A stretch of 64,000 nucleotides of DNA, from positions 62,001-126,000 of the forward strand of contig NZ_VDMA02000009.1 of assembly GCF_006334915.2 (NCBI RefSeq). The letters run 5' to 3'. Shown here one piece after another: positions 41,464-48,826 of this stretch. The number at the start of each line of letters is the position of its first letter. Position 1 is the first letter of the stretch. The stretch is from Microbispora catharanthi (GTDB taxonomy: Bacteria; Actinomycetota; Actinomycetes; Streptosporangiales; Streptosporangiaceae). The notes under the pieces are model-generated. The model ran no database searches, had not been told where the DNA came from, and worked only from the letters and a program-made list of their open reading frames with translations. The translations under genes and the position numbers were made by a program.

Positions 41464-41793
41464 ATGGGATACAACCACCAGAACACCCGTAATCGTCCAC
41501 CAATCGCATTACGGATGCGCATCGTCGCTCTCCTGTGGAAGCTCAGCGGCGAGGCGTTCGCCGAGATCGACGCGTTCGCGTGGGTGCAGCGCTGGGAGGT
41601 CCGGCGCACCTGGCACACGCACGCCTACCGTGACACGCGGTTCGACGCTCTCGCCGCCTGCACGATCTGCTCCGCGAAGGGGCGGTGCCCGACGGGGCTG
41701 CCGTGCCGCCGATGCCGGGGCACCGGGCGGGTCAACCTGCTCGAACCGCCGGCCTCCCGCAGGCCCGAGCGACCCTCGGGTGGCCGGGCATGA
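41464..41793 (+). CDS. Small CxxC zinc-finger-like protein of integrative-element type
   Basis: A 109-residue protein with a central basic/Trp region (WVQRWEVRRTWHTHAYRDTR) and a DnaJ-like cysteine cluster CTICSAKGRCPTGLPCRRC with GTGR after it. Small proteins of this kind occur in actinomycete integrative conjugative elements next to transfer genes. Its stop overlaps the following gene (ATGA). AAGGA is about ten bases before the ATG. The zinc-binding role is inferred. Confidence 0.6.
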   Translation: MGYNHQNTRNRPPIALRMRIVALLWKLSGEAFAEIDAFAWVQRWEVRRTWHTHAYRDTRFDALAACTICSAKGRCPTGLPCRRCRGTGRVNLLEPPASRRPERPSGGRA

Positions 41794-42383
41794 GGCACCC
41801 GGTCAGGCGGAACCCGCACCTGGTCCTGCGCTTCATCGAGCGGGAGACCTCTCCCGTCGCGCGGCCGGGACCGCTGCTGGTGCTGTGGAGGTGGCGTTAC
41901 GAGGCGGTGCTGGTGGTGGGCGGCCCGGCGGTCGTGGTCATCGCCGTGCGGACGGCGGGCCCGGCCGTCACGATCGTCACCGGTTCTCTGGTCTGCCTGC
42001 TCGTTCTGCTGTGGCCGCAGGCCCGCCGGGAGGTGGCGGCCCGCTTCTGGTGCGTGGTGACGCCCCACCGCGTACGGAAGGCCTGCGCCGAGGCGTTGAT
42101 CGTCAACCGGCGGGGCAAGCTGCCCGTGATCCTCCGTACGAGGCCCGAGCCGTTCGGCGAGCGCCTGTGGGTGTGGTGCAGGGCGGGGACCAGCCCGAGC
42201 GACCTCGAACGGGCCCGGGACATGATCGCCGCCGCGTGCTGGCTGGCCCACGGGGTGCGGATCACCAGGGACCCGCACCGGACGTCGCTCGTCATCGTGG
42301 ACGTGCTGCGGCGCGCCGGCCGCCCCGTTTCCCAGGAGCCGCCGGAAGCCGGGGAGCGGACGCTGACCCGGTTCCGGCCCTGA
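41790..42383 (+). CDS. N-terminal part of a Tra/FtsK-like transfer protein (stand-alone)
   Basis: A 197-residue protein with two hydrophobic helices (about 30-72) and a soluble domain VAARFWCVVTPHRVRKACAE, LPVILRTRPEPFGERLWVWC and SLVIVDVLRRAG. This pattern resembles, from memory, the membrane and N-terminal region of plasmid or AICE transfer proteins in actinomycetes. The FtsK/SpoIIIE ATPase domain that should follow is missing; the next gene is mscL on the other strand. Either a remnant or a genuine short membrane protein. Confidence 0.55.
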   Translation: MRHPVRRNPHLVLRFIERETSPVARPGPLLVLWRWRYEAVLVVGGPAVVVIAVRTAGPAVTIVTGSLVCLLVLLWPQARREVAARFWCVVTPHRVRKACAEALIVNRRGKLPVILRTRPEPFGERLWVWCRAGTSPSDLERARDMIAAACWLAHGVRITRDPHRTSLVIVDVLRRAGRPVSQEPPEAGERTLTRFRP

Positions 42384-42408
42384 CGAGGAGGACGGGCCCG
42401 CGGAGAGG

Positions 42409-42837
42409 TCAGGCAGGGGGCTTCTCGGCGGCGGGGACGGTGGACAGTTCGACCGTGCAGAAGGCGCAGCGGCGGGCGTCGAGGGGGATGTCCGACAGGC
42501 ACTCGGGGCACTTCTTCTCTGTGGCCTCCTTCTTGGTGTCGAAGAGGCTCAGGAAGCGGGTCATCGGCAGGACGACCAGCCAGTAGACCACTGCGGCGAC
42601 GATCAGAAACGTCAGCAGGTGGTTGACGAAGTCGCCGTACTTGAACACGGCGCCGTTGACGGTGAACTTGTAGCTGGAGAAGTCGGGTTGCTTCCCGCCG
42701 GTGACGGCCGCGATCAGGGGGGTGATCAGGTCCTGCACGAGGGCCTGGATGAGCCCGCTGAACGTCGCGCCCACGACCACGGCGACGGCGAGCTCCACCA
42801 GGTTGCCCCGTATGAGGAACTTCTTGAATCCGCTCAT
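42409..42837 (-). CDS. mscL: Large-conductance mechanosensitive channel with C-terminal zinc-ribbon-like tail
   Basis: MscL pore protein of 142 residues that releases solutes during hypo-osmotic shock. FKKFLIRGNLVELAVAVVVG is the conserved first helix region and FVNHLLTFLIVAAVVYWLVV the second. The usual C-terminal helix is followed by KKCPECLSDIPLDARRCAFC, two CxxC pairs that look like a zinc ribbon. Divergent from the methyltransferase gene. Confidence 0.92.
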   Translation of the reverse strand: MSGFKKFLIRGNLVELAVAVVVGATFSGLIQALVQDLITPLIAAVTGGKQPDFSSYKFTVNGAVFKYGDFVNHLLTFLIVAAVVYWLVVLPMTRFLSLFDTKKEATEKKCPECLSDIPLDARRCAFCTVELSTVPAAEKPPA

Positions 42838-42929
42838 GGGGCAATGACCTATCCGGTTTTGTCTTTGCTATGCAAGAGCGTGACCCGGACGGCGGACTCG
42901 AGAAGATCAGAACAAGGAAGGGGAAGAAG

Positions 42930-43589
42930 TTGCCGGAGCGATCGAAAAGCCTCGCCGACGATCCGTACGGCGGGCGGCGTCCCACCAGTCATGAACGGAT
43001 GACGGGACTGCCGTGGGACGCGTCGTACCACGACGGTCCCGCGCCTTGGGACATCGGACGGCCGCAGCCGGCGATAGAGCGTCTGGCATCCGAAGGCGGA
43101 TTCGCCGGAGCGGTTCTCGACGCGGGCTGCGGGACCGGCGAGAACGCTCTTCACCTCGCCTCGCTGGGGCTGCCGGTTCTGGGCGTCGACGTGGCCGAGA
43201 CGGCGTTGACGATCGCCCGGGAGAAGGCCGGCGACCGTCGGGTCCAGGTGGAGTTCGCCGTGGCTGACGCCCTCCGTCTGGATCGGCTGGGGCGCAGGTT
43301 CGAGACGGTGCTGGACTGCGGGCTGTTCCACACCTTCGACGGCGACGAGCGATCCGGATACGTGACGAGTCTCGCGTCGGTGACAGAACACGGCGGAACG
43401 CTGTACGTGTTGTGCTTCAGCGACGACGGTCCCGACACCGGGCCGCACCCCGTCAGCCGGGAGGAGCTGAGAGCGGCGTTCGATCCCGCCGACGGGTGGA
43501 ATGTCGCCACCATCGAACCGGACCGGGTTCGGACGAGATACCACGACGACGGTGCACCGGCCTGGCTCGCGACGATCAGACGGATCTGA
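42930..43589 (+). CDS. Class I SAM-dependent methyltransferase
   Basis: Cytoplasmic methyltransferase of about 219 residues. SAM motif I is VLDAGCGTGENALHLA, motif II LPVLGVDVAETAL, then FAVADALRL and FETVLDCGLFHTF. The N-terminal WDASYHDGPAPWDIGRPQP matches a group of small-molecule methyltransferases. I prefer TTG at 42930 because GGAAGGGGAAG is immediately upstream; ATG at 42870 and ATG at 42999 are alternatives. The substrate is unknown. Confidence 0.85.
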   Translation: MPERSKSLADDPYGGRRPTSHERMTGLPWDASYHDGPAPWDIGRPQPAIERLASEGGFAGAVLDAGCGTGENALHLASLGLPVLGVDVAETALTIAREKAGDRRVQVEFAVADALRLDRLGRRFETVLDCGLFHTFDGDERSGYVTSLASVTEHGGTLYVLCFSDDGPDTGPHPVSREELRAAFDPADGWNVATIEPDRVRTRYHDDGAPAWLATIRRI

Positions 43590-43683
43590 CCGTCGAGCGG
43601 AGGCGGGACGTCGTCGGCCGACCACACGCCAGTAGAAGATAATTTCGGTCGCGAGCTGAACGCTTAACGGACGCGCTCGGACT

Positions 43684-43699
43684 TTCGGTCCTGACCGAA
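43684..43699. terminator. Inverted repeat between convergent genes
   Basis: TTCGGTC (43684-43690) and GACCGAA (43693-43699) with two central bases, in the gap between the convergent methyltransferase and kinase genes. A short stem that may contribute to termination. Confidence 0.35.
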
Positions 43700-43717
43700 C
43701 TCAACAGAGGGTTGTTC

Positions 43718-43731
43718 TGGGAGCGCTCCCA
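43718..43731. promoter_or_regulatory. Perfect CebR-type palindrome beyond the kinase stop
   Basis: TGGGAGCGCTCCCA, identical to the core of the operator at the LacI promoter (46228-46245). It lies three bases outside the kinase stop codon, where no start codon or promoter follows. The same 14-base sequence is the known CebR operator in Streptomyces. Confidence 0.7.
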
Positions 43732-43733
43732 TA

Positions 43734-45206
43734 TCAGGTGTCGCTGGCCTCGGTGAGGGCGGCTTCGACCCGGTCGAGCGCGGCCAGCAGTTCCTCCTTC
43801 AGCGTGGACGGCAGCCGTCCCTCCTGATACCGGACCTCGATTTTGGTGCGTATGGCCGACAGCCCCTCGCCGTTGGCGACGGCGTTGCGCAGCACCTGTT
43901 TGAGGTCGAGCGCGACGTCGTCGTCGATGTCGTGAGTGGCCTCGGCGCCGTCCACGAGCAGGTTGAACTGCCGGACCGCGGTGTCGACCCGCAGCGGCGC
44001 GGCCGTGGTGGCCAGCGGCAACGGCGCCACGCCGGACTTACGGGTGGCCGAGGTCTTCGGCCGCCTGACGGTGTCCCCGGCGTGCCGGTCCTTCTTGACG
44101 GCCTTGACACTGATCGAGGGGGAGGGGTGACGCGGGGCCGGCGCGGCCGTGCGTAAGGGGTCCGCAACCGGCGCGACCGTATGCCGGGGTACGGCGACGG
44201 CTTCGACCTGCGGCGGCGGCGAGGCGGTGGCCTGCGCGTGCACGGGTGAAGGGCTGGGCAGCAGGGCGACGGCTCCGACCTCCGGGCCGTGCGTCTGGGT
44301 GAACCAGAGGATGCCGCCCAGGGCCGCGGCCCCGACGGCGGCGGCGCCCCAGCCGGCCCCGCGTGGTCCTGGCGGCTTCCTCACCGTGGTCAGGGCGGCG
44401 GCGACCGCCCGCGCGCTCGGCCGGTCCACGGGGTCGGGGCACAGGCAGCGCCGGCACAGGTCGGCGACCTCCTGCGGCAGGCCCGGCACCCCTTCGGGCG
44501 CCGGCGGCGGTCCCTCCCGCCGCGCCGTCTCGATCGCCTCCCAGGTCTTCTCCGGGTAGGGCAGGGCGCCCGTGAGCATCTCGAACAGCAGCACGCCGAG
44601 CGCGTAGACGTCCACGGCCGGGTCGGCCGTCGTCCCCTTCAGCCGCTCCGGCGCGACGTACGGCGGAGTGCCGAAGTCGGCGACGAGCTGGTCGTCGGCC
44701 TCGCCGATGAACGCGGCGATGCCGAAGTCGAGCAGCTTGGGCCCGTCGTCGGCGAGCAGCACGTTCTCCGGGGTGACGTCCCGGTGGACGATGCCCCGGT
44801 CATGGGCCGCCGCCAGCACCTTCGCCAGCCCGGCGGCGATCTCCACCGCCTCGGCCCAGGGCAGCGGGCCCTCGATGATCCGGTCGGCCAGCGACCGGCC
44901 CTCCAACAGGCGCATGACCACGAAGGACGCCAGCCTGCCGCCGTTCGTGACCGTCTCGCCGTAGTCGTAGACCTCGATCGCGTCCGGGTGGATCAGCCGG
45001 GCGGTGGCCCTGGCCTCCCGGCGCATGAGTTCCCGTCCGGGGTTGTCGTCGTCGAGCGAGCCGTCCAGCACCTTGATCGCGACCATGCGCTGAAGTGACT
45101 GGTCGAAGGCGCGCCAGATGACCGACATCCCGCCCGTCGCTATCCGCTCCTGGAGCAGATAACGACGGGTCAGGACGTCGCCTTCTCGAAGCTCAGGCCG
45201 ATTCAC
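43734..45206 (-). CDS. Membrane-anchored Ser/Thr protein kinase
   Basis: Hanks-type kinase of 490 residues. Kinase domain about 14-270: glycine loop ERIATGGMSVIWRA, VAIKVLD (ATP Lys), RREARA (Glu), catalytic loop IVHRDVTPENVLL, LLDFGIAAF and PYVAPERL. The catalytic-loop Lys of HRDxKP is Thr here. One transmembrane helix at about 288-308 is followed by a Pro/Ala-rich extracellular stretch and a helical C-terminal domain (DIDDDVALDLKQVLRNAVAN region). There are no PASTA repeats. It begins 14 bases inside the LacI gene, so the regulator and kinase are co-transcribed and coupled. Confidence 0.9.
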   Translation of the reverse strand: MNRPELREGDVLTRRYLLQERIATGGMSVIWRAFDQSLQRMVAIKVLDGSLDDDNPGRELMRREARATARLIHPDAIEVYDYGETVTNGGRLASFVVMRLLEGRSLADRIIEGPLPWAEAVEIAAGLAKVLAAAHDRGIVHRDVTPENVLLADDGPKLLDFGIAAFIGEADDQLVADFGTPPYVAPERLKGTTADPAVDVYALGVLLFEMLTGALPYPEKTWEAIETARREGPPPAPEGVPGLPQEVADLCRRCLCPDPVDRPSARAVAAALTTVRKPPGPRGAGWGAAAVGAAALGGILWFTQTHGPEVGAVALLPSPSPVHAQATASPPPQVEAVAVPRHTVAPVADPLRTAAPAPRHPSPSISVKAVKKDRHAGDTVRRPKTSATRKSGVAPLPLATTAAPLRVDTAVRQFNLLVDGAEATHDIDDDVALDLKQVLRNAVANGEGLSAIRTKIEVRYQEGRLPSTLKEELLAALDRVEAALTEASDT

Positions 45207-46197
45207 GAACCACCAGTTCCGTGGGCAGCACCGGATTGCCCTTGGGATTGTCCCCGTCCCCGAGTGTCATGAGAAGCAGTCGTGCGGCGAGCGTGGCCAT
45301 TTCCTCGACGGGCTGCCTGACCGTGGTCAGCGTCGGCGAGGTGTGCCTGGCCACGGGCGCGTCGTCGTATCCGATGACGGCCACGTCGTCCGGCACCTTC
45401 CGCCCGGCGCGGCGCAGCGTCTGCATCGCCCCGGCCGCCATCACGTCCGACGCCGCGAACACGGCGTCGAGGTGCGGCGCCCGTTGCAGCAGCCACTGCA
45501 TGGCGTGCGCGCCCGACGCGTGGGTGAAGTCGCCGTACGCCACGGGCATGTCGAGCACACCGGCGTCGCGGAGCGTCTGCCGGAAGCCCTCCAGCCGATC
45601 GCGGGCGGCCGGCAGGGTCGGCGGCCCGGCGATGGTGGCGATGTGCTTGCGGTTGTTGAGCAGCAGGTGCTCGGCCGCCTGCCGTCCGCCGTCACGGTTG
45701 TCCATGTCGACGAACGGGAGGTCGATGCCGTCTGGCGGCCGCCCGGCACAGCGCACCGGGACGCCCGAGGCCGCCAGCGTGACCGCGAGGGGGTGCCGCG
45801 CGCGTGCCCCGATCAGAAGGACGCCGTCGACGGCGCCCGCGACCAGCGGCGGCGCGGCGATGGAGGCGGTCGCAGGGGTCGCGGTCATCACGACCATGGG
45901 GACCCCGTGCGTCGTCAGCACCTCCTCGCAGGCGGACAGGAGCCTGGCGTAGAACGGCTCGGTGAAAAGGCGTGGACTGTGCTCGCAGACGACCGCGGCG
46001 ATGATCTGCTCGGCCCGCCTGCCCGCGGATCCCCTGGGGGCGCGGCGCCGTACATAGCCCAGACGCGACATCGCGTCGTGGACTTGTCGGCGGGTCGACG
46101 TGGTCACGCGTACCGAGCCGGTCAAGACCCGGGAAGCTGTTGCCGGGGAGACGCCGGCTGCGGCGGCTACCTCTGCGAGGGTGGGAAGATCGGCCAT
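45193..46197 (-). CDS. LacI-family regulator coupled to a Ser/Thr kinase
   Basis: A 334-residue LacI/GalR regulator. HTH PTLAEVAAAAGVSPATASRV, hinge YVRRRAPRGS, sugar domain with FTEPFYARLLSACEEVL, IAAVVCEHSP, AVFAASDVMAAGAMQTL and VIGYDDAPVARHTSPTL. It has its own TTGACA promoter with a perfect palindrome over the transcription start, so it is probably autorepressed. It differs from the two glucan LacI copies. ATG at 46197; the open frame to 46485 covers the promoter. Confidence 0.92.
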   Translation of the reverse strand: MADLPTLAEVAAAAGVSPATASRVLTGSVRVTTSTRRQVHDAMSRLGYVRRRAPRGSAGRRAEQIIAAVVCEHSPRLFTEPFYARLLSACEEVLTTHGVPMVVMTATPATASIAAPPLVAGAVDGVLLIGARARHPLAVTLAASGVPVRCAGRPPDGIDLPFVDMDNRDGGRQAAEHLLLNNRKHIATIAGPPTLPAARDRLEGFRQTLRDAGVLDMPVAYGDFTHASGAHAMQWLLQRAPHLDAVFAASDVMAAGAMQTLRRAGRKVPDDVAVIGYDDAPVARHTSPTLTTVRQPVEEMATLAARLLLMTLGDGDNPKGNPVLPTELVVRESA

Positions 46198-46227
46198 CCG
46201 GTCTCCTCGGCCCGAAGGTTCACACGG

Positions 46228-46274
46228 CTTGGGAGCGCTCCCAAGCGAAAGTATCACTGTTTCGCTCGTGTCAA
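46228..46274 (-). promoter_or_regulatory. Promoter and LacI operator of the LacI-kinase operon
   Basis: On the minus strand: TTGACA (46274-46269), 15 bases, TACTTT (46253-46248), then the perfect palindrome CTTGGGAGCGCTCCCAAG (46228-46245) over the expected transcription start. The core TGGGAGCGCTCCCA is the CebR-type operator. Confidence 0.75.
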
Positions 46275-46375
46275 CAGAGGTTTCCTCGGTGTGAAACCTT
46301 TCGTAGAGTTTCGCTCCGCTTTGGCACAGTTGGAGGCTAGAGCACAGGGGTGATCCAGGGAAGCGAATGGGAATT

Positions 46376-46406
46376 TTGACACGTGATGCCCAGCTTGTCC
46401 GATAAT
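46376..46406 (+). promoter_or_regulatory. Candidate promoter of the DUF305 gene
   Basis: TTGACA (46376-46381) and GATAAT (46401-46406) with 19 bases between (18 if CGATAA is used). The start codon lies 153 bases downstream, which gives a long leader. Confidence 0.4.
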
Positions 46407-46558
46407 CACCGTAAATATGCCGAAACGCCATGCGGGGGCGGCCGGAGTCGCCGCCCGGCGGTAGGGTCCTGCGGCAAGGGATCACGGATGGATCCGAACG
46501 CGCCCGGCCCCGGCGGCCGTCGCGTCCGTCCGTCAGTCAGAACCGGAAAGGCCCTCCA

Positions 46559-47290
46559 GTGACGACCACTATCCGCCGGCTTCCCGCTGTGACGGCTCGT
46601 GTGACGGCCGCGTTACCGGGAGCGTTAACGGGCGTGCTCGCGACCGCCCTGCTCGCCGGATGCGGCACGCCGGACCCGGCGGGCGGGGCCGCCTCGCCCG
46701 CTCCGGTAGCCGCCTCACCCGCCACCACCGTCGAGACGCCCCTCACTTCGGAGGCCACGCCGAGCCCCGAGGCCACGCAGACCCCCGGGTCCGCGCTCAG
46801 CGCCACGCCGGACGAGACGGGCGCGGCGAAGCCGTCCGCCGGGACCAACGCCGCCGACGTGGTGTTCGCCCGGCAGATGGTCCCGCACCACCTCCAGGCC
46901 CTGGAGCTGGCCAGGCTCGCGCAGACCCGGGCGGGCGACCCGTGGGTCGGCGAGTTCGCGGCGAAGGTCGCCACGGCCCGCGACACCGACATCCGCACGT
47001 TCAAGGACTGGCTCGACATGTGGGGTGCGGAGCCGCTGCCGCGCGACCATGCGATGCCGGGCATGCAGAAACGGGCCGAGATCGAGGCGCTCGCCAAGCT
47101 GAACGGCTCGTCCTTCGACCGGAAGTACGTGACGCTGATGATCGAGCATGACAACGGCGCGATCAAGCTCGCCCGGGCCGAGCAGGCCGGCGGCGCCTTC
47201 GAGGGAGCCAAGGCGCTGGCCGTCGCCACCGTCACCTCGCTGGGCGCCGAGGTCAAGGAGCTCAAGAAGTACCGCGCCCTCCTGGACTGA
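46559..47290 (+). CDS. DUF305-family secreted lipoprotein
   Basis: Exported protein of 243 residues. Basic N-terminus, hydrophobic stretch with lipobox LLAGC (Cys at about 35), a long Pro/Thr/Ala linker, then a DUF305 domain: VVFARQMVPHHLQALELARL, DIRTFKDWLDMWGAEPLP, DHAMPGM and LMIEHDNGAIKLA. His/Met-rich positions (MVPHH, MIEHD, HAMPGM) are typical of the family and may bind metal. GTG at 46559 has GGAAAGG seven bases ahead; the frame upstream is probably untranslated. Confidence 0.85.
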   Translation: MTTTIRRLPAVTARVTAALPGALTGVLATALLAGCGTPDPAGGAASPAPVAASPATTVETPLTSEATPSPEATQTPGSALSATPDETGAAKPSAGTNAADVVFARQMVPHHLQALELARLAQTRAGDPWVGEFAAKVATARDTDIRTFKDWLDMWGAEPLPRDHAMPGMQKRAEIEALAKLNGSSFDRKYVTLMIEHDNGAIKLARAEQAGGAFEGAKALAVATVTSLGAEVKELKKYRALLD

Positions 47291-47322
47291 GTTCTCCTGA
47301 CGGACGGCCGGGCCGGGGCCCC

Positions 47323-47946
47323 TCAGTTCTCGTAGGTGTCGAGCCTGGGGGGCAGGGCGTTCCACGTGCAGAACGCCGACGACTCATGGGTGTCCCGGAG
47401 GAACGCGACCCGCAGCCACTGGTCGGCCTCCCAGACCTTGACCTCGTAGCCGTCGTTCGGGGTCGCCGTCACCACGCGGCAGTCCGCGGAGGTCACCGCG
47501 ATCGTCGCCCGGCCGCCCTTCAGCGTGAACGTGTGCAGGCTCTCCCCGTCGCCGGCCTTGCGCTGCCGGGCGGTGGGCGAGGGCTCCGCCGATCTCGCCG
47601 GCCGCGTGGCGCGGGCCGGGCGCGGTGCCGGGGAGGTCCGCGCGGTCCGCACCGGAGTGGCGGTGGGCCGGGAGGGGGACCGATGGCCGGGCGGCTCCGC
47701 GGAAGGGTCCTCGGACGTGCCGCCGGAGGCTCCGCCGTCCGGGGTGCCCTGCGGGGTGGGGGCGGGGACGCCCGGCGAGGCGGACAGGGGCGCGGCGACG
47801 GCCACGACGGGAGCGAGGGGCGCCTCGTCCAGGATCGCGCTGCGCAGCACGTCGCGCACCCCGAGCCAGGACACGCCGACGGCGAGCGCGGTGGCCCCGC
47901 ACCAGGCGATCAAGTAACCGGCGGCCCTTCTCATGTGGCCGCTCAC
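47323..47946 (-). CDS. Membrane-anchored protein with Pro-rich linker, function unknown
   Basis: A 207-residue protein: one N-terminal helix (about 8-30, YLIAWCGATALAVGVSWLGV), a Pro/Ala/Ser/Thr/Arg-rich linker (about 45-130) and a compact C-terminal beta-type domain (LHTFTLKGGRATIAVTSADC, VVTATPNDGYEVKVWEADQW and a second Cys in SAFCTWN) suggesting a disulphide outside the membrane. No family recognised. Convergent with the DUF305 gene. Confidence 0.7.
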   Translation of the reverse strand: MSGHMRRAAGYLIAWCGATALAVGVSWLGVRDVLRSAILDEAPLAPVVAVAAPLSASPGVPAPTPQGTPDGGASGGTSEDPSAEPPGHRSPSRPTATPVRTARTSPAPRPARATRPARSAEPSPTARQRKAGDGESLHTFTLKGGRATIAVTSADCRVVTATPNDGYEVKVWEADQWLRVAFLRDTHESSAFCTWNALPPRLDTYEN

Positions 47947-48090
47947 TCTATCCCGCGACCCGAATTGCCGCTCGGTCCTTTTCGGTCAACCTCTACGGAT
48001 TTGTGCATGCCTTAAATAGCCGCAAATCCCCGTGTTTCGGATCGCTCTTCTCGGGACGCCGTACCAACCGGGAGTGTACGTTTCTGCCCC

Positions 48091-48774
48091 ATGGCGACCG
48101 TTCTGGTGGTTGAGGACGACGAGTTCGTCCGGTCCGCGATCATTCGCGACCTGACCGGGCGCAGCCACGCGGTCCGCAGCGCGGGCCGGGCGCTCGACGC
48201 CCTGCGGGAGATCGCCCACGTCGCCCCCGACGTGGTCGTCCTCGATCTGGGGCTGCCCGACCTCGACGGCGCGGAGGCGCTGAAGATGCTCCGGGCGATC
48301 TCCGACGTACCGGTCATCGTGGCCACCGCGCGGGACGACGAGGCCGAGATCGTCCGCCTGCTGCGCGACGGCGCGGACGACTACCTGGTCAAGCCGTTCT
48401 CCGGCGACCACCTCAACGCCCGCCTGGAGGCCGTGCTGCGCCGGGCCAGGCCCGGCGCGCCGTCGCCGGTCGCCAGGGTCGGCGGCCTGGTCGTCGACGC
48501 CGATCGCAGGGAGGCCCGCCTGGACGGCGCGCCGCTCGACCTCACCCGCCGAGAGTTCGACCTGCTGGCCTACCTCGCCGCCCGTCCCGACCGCGTGATC
48601 TCGCGCAGGGAACTGCTGGCCGAGGTGTGGCGGCAGTCGTACGGGGACGACCAGACGATCGACGTCCACCTGTCCTGGCTGCGGCGCAAGCTCGGCGAGA
48701 GCGCGTCCCGCCCCCGATATCTGCACACCGTGCGGGGTGTCGGCGTACGCCTCAGCCCCCCTGCCGAGGGCTGA
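48091..48774 (+). CDS. OmpR-family response regulator
   Basis: A 227-residue regulator: receiver domain with VVEDDEFVRSA, VVVLDLGLPDLDG (phospho-acceptor Asp about 53) and YLVKPFS (Lys), and a winged-helix output domain with LTRREFDLLAYLAARPDRVI and DDQTIDVHLSWLRRKLGES. Pairs with the following histidine kinase 52 bases downstream. TACGTT ends eight bases before the ATG and there is no ribosome site, so the mRNA may be leaderless. Confidence 0.93.
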   Translation: MATVLVVEDDEFVRSAIIRDLTGRSHAVRSAGRALDALREIAHVAPDVVVLDLGLPDLDGAEALKMLRAISDVPVIVATARDDEAEIVRLLRDGADDYLVKPFSGDHLNARLEAVLRRARPGAPSPVARVGGLVVDADRREARLDGAPLDLTRREFDLLAYLAARPDRVISRRELLAEVWRQSYGDDQTIDVHLSWLRRKLGESASRPRYLHTVRGVGVRLSPPAEG

Positions 48775-48826
48775 GCCCCGAAGCGGGAACCGCGACAACG
48801 GCACGAGGTCCGGAGCGGGAGCGGCG

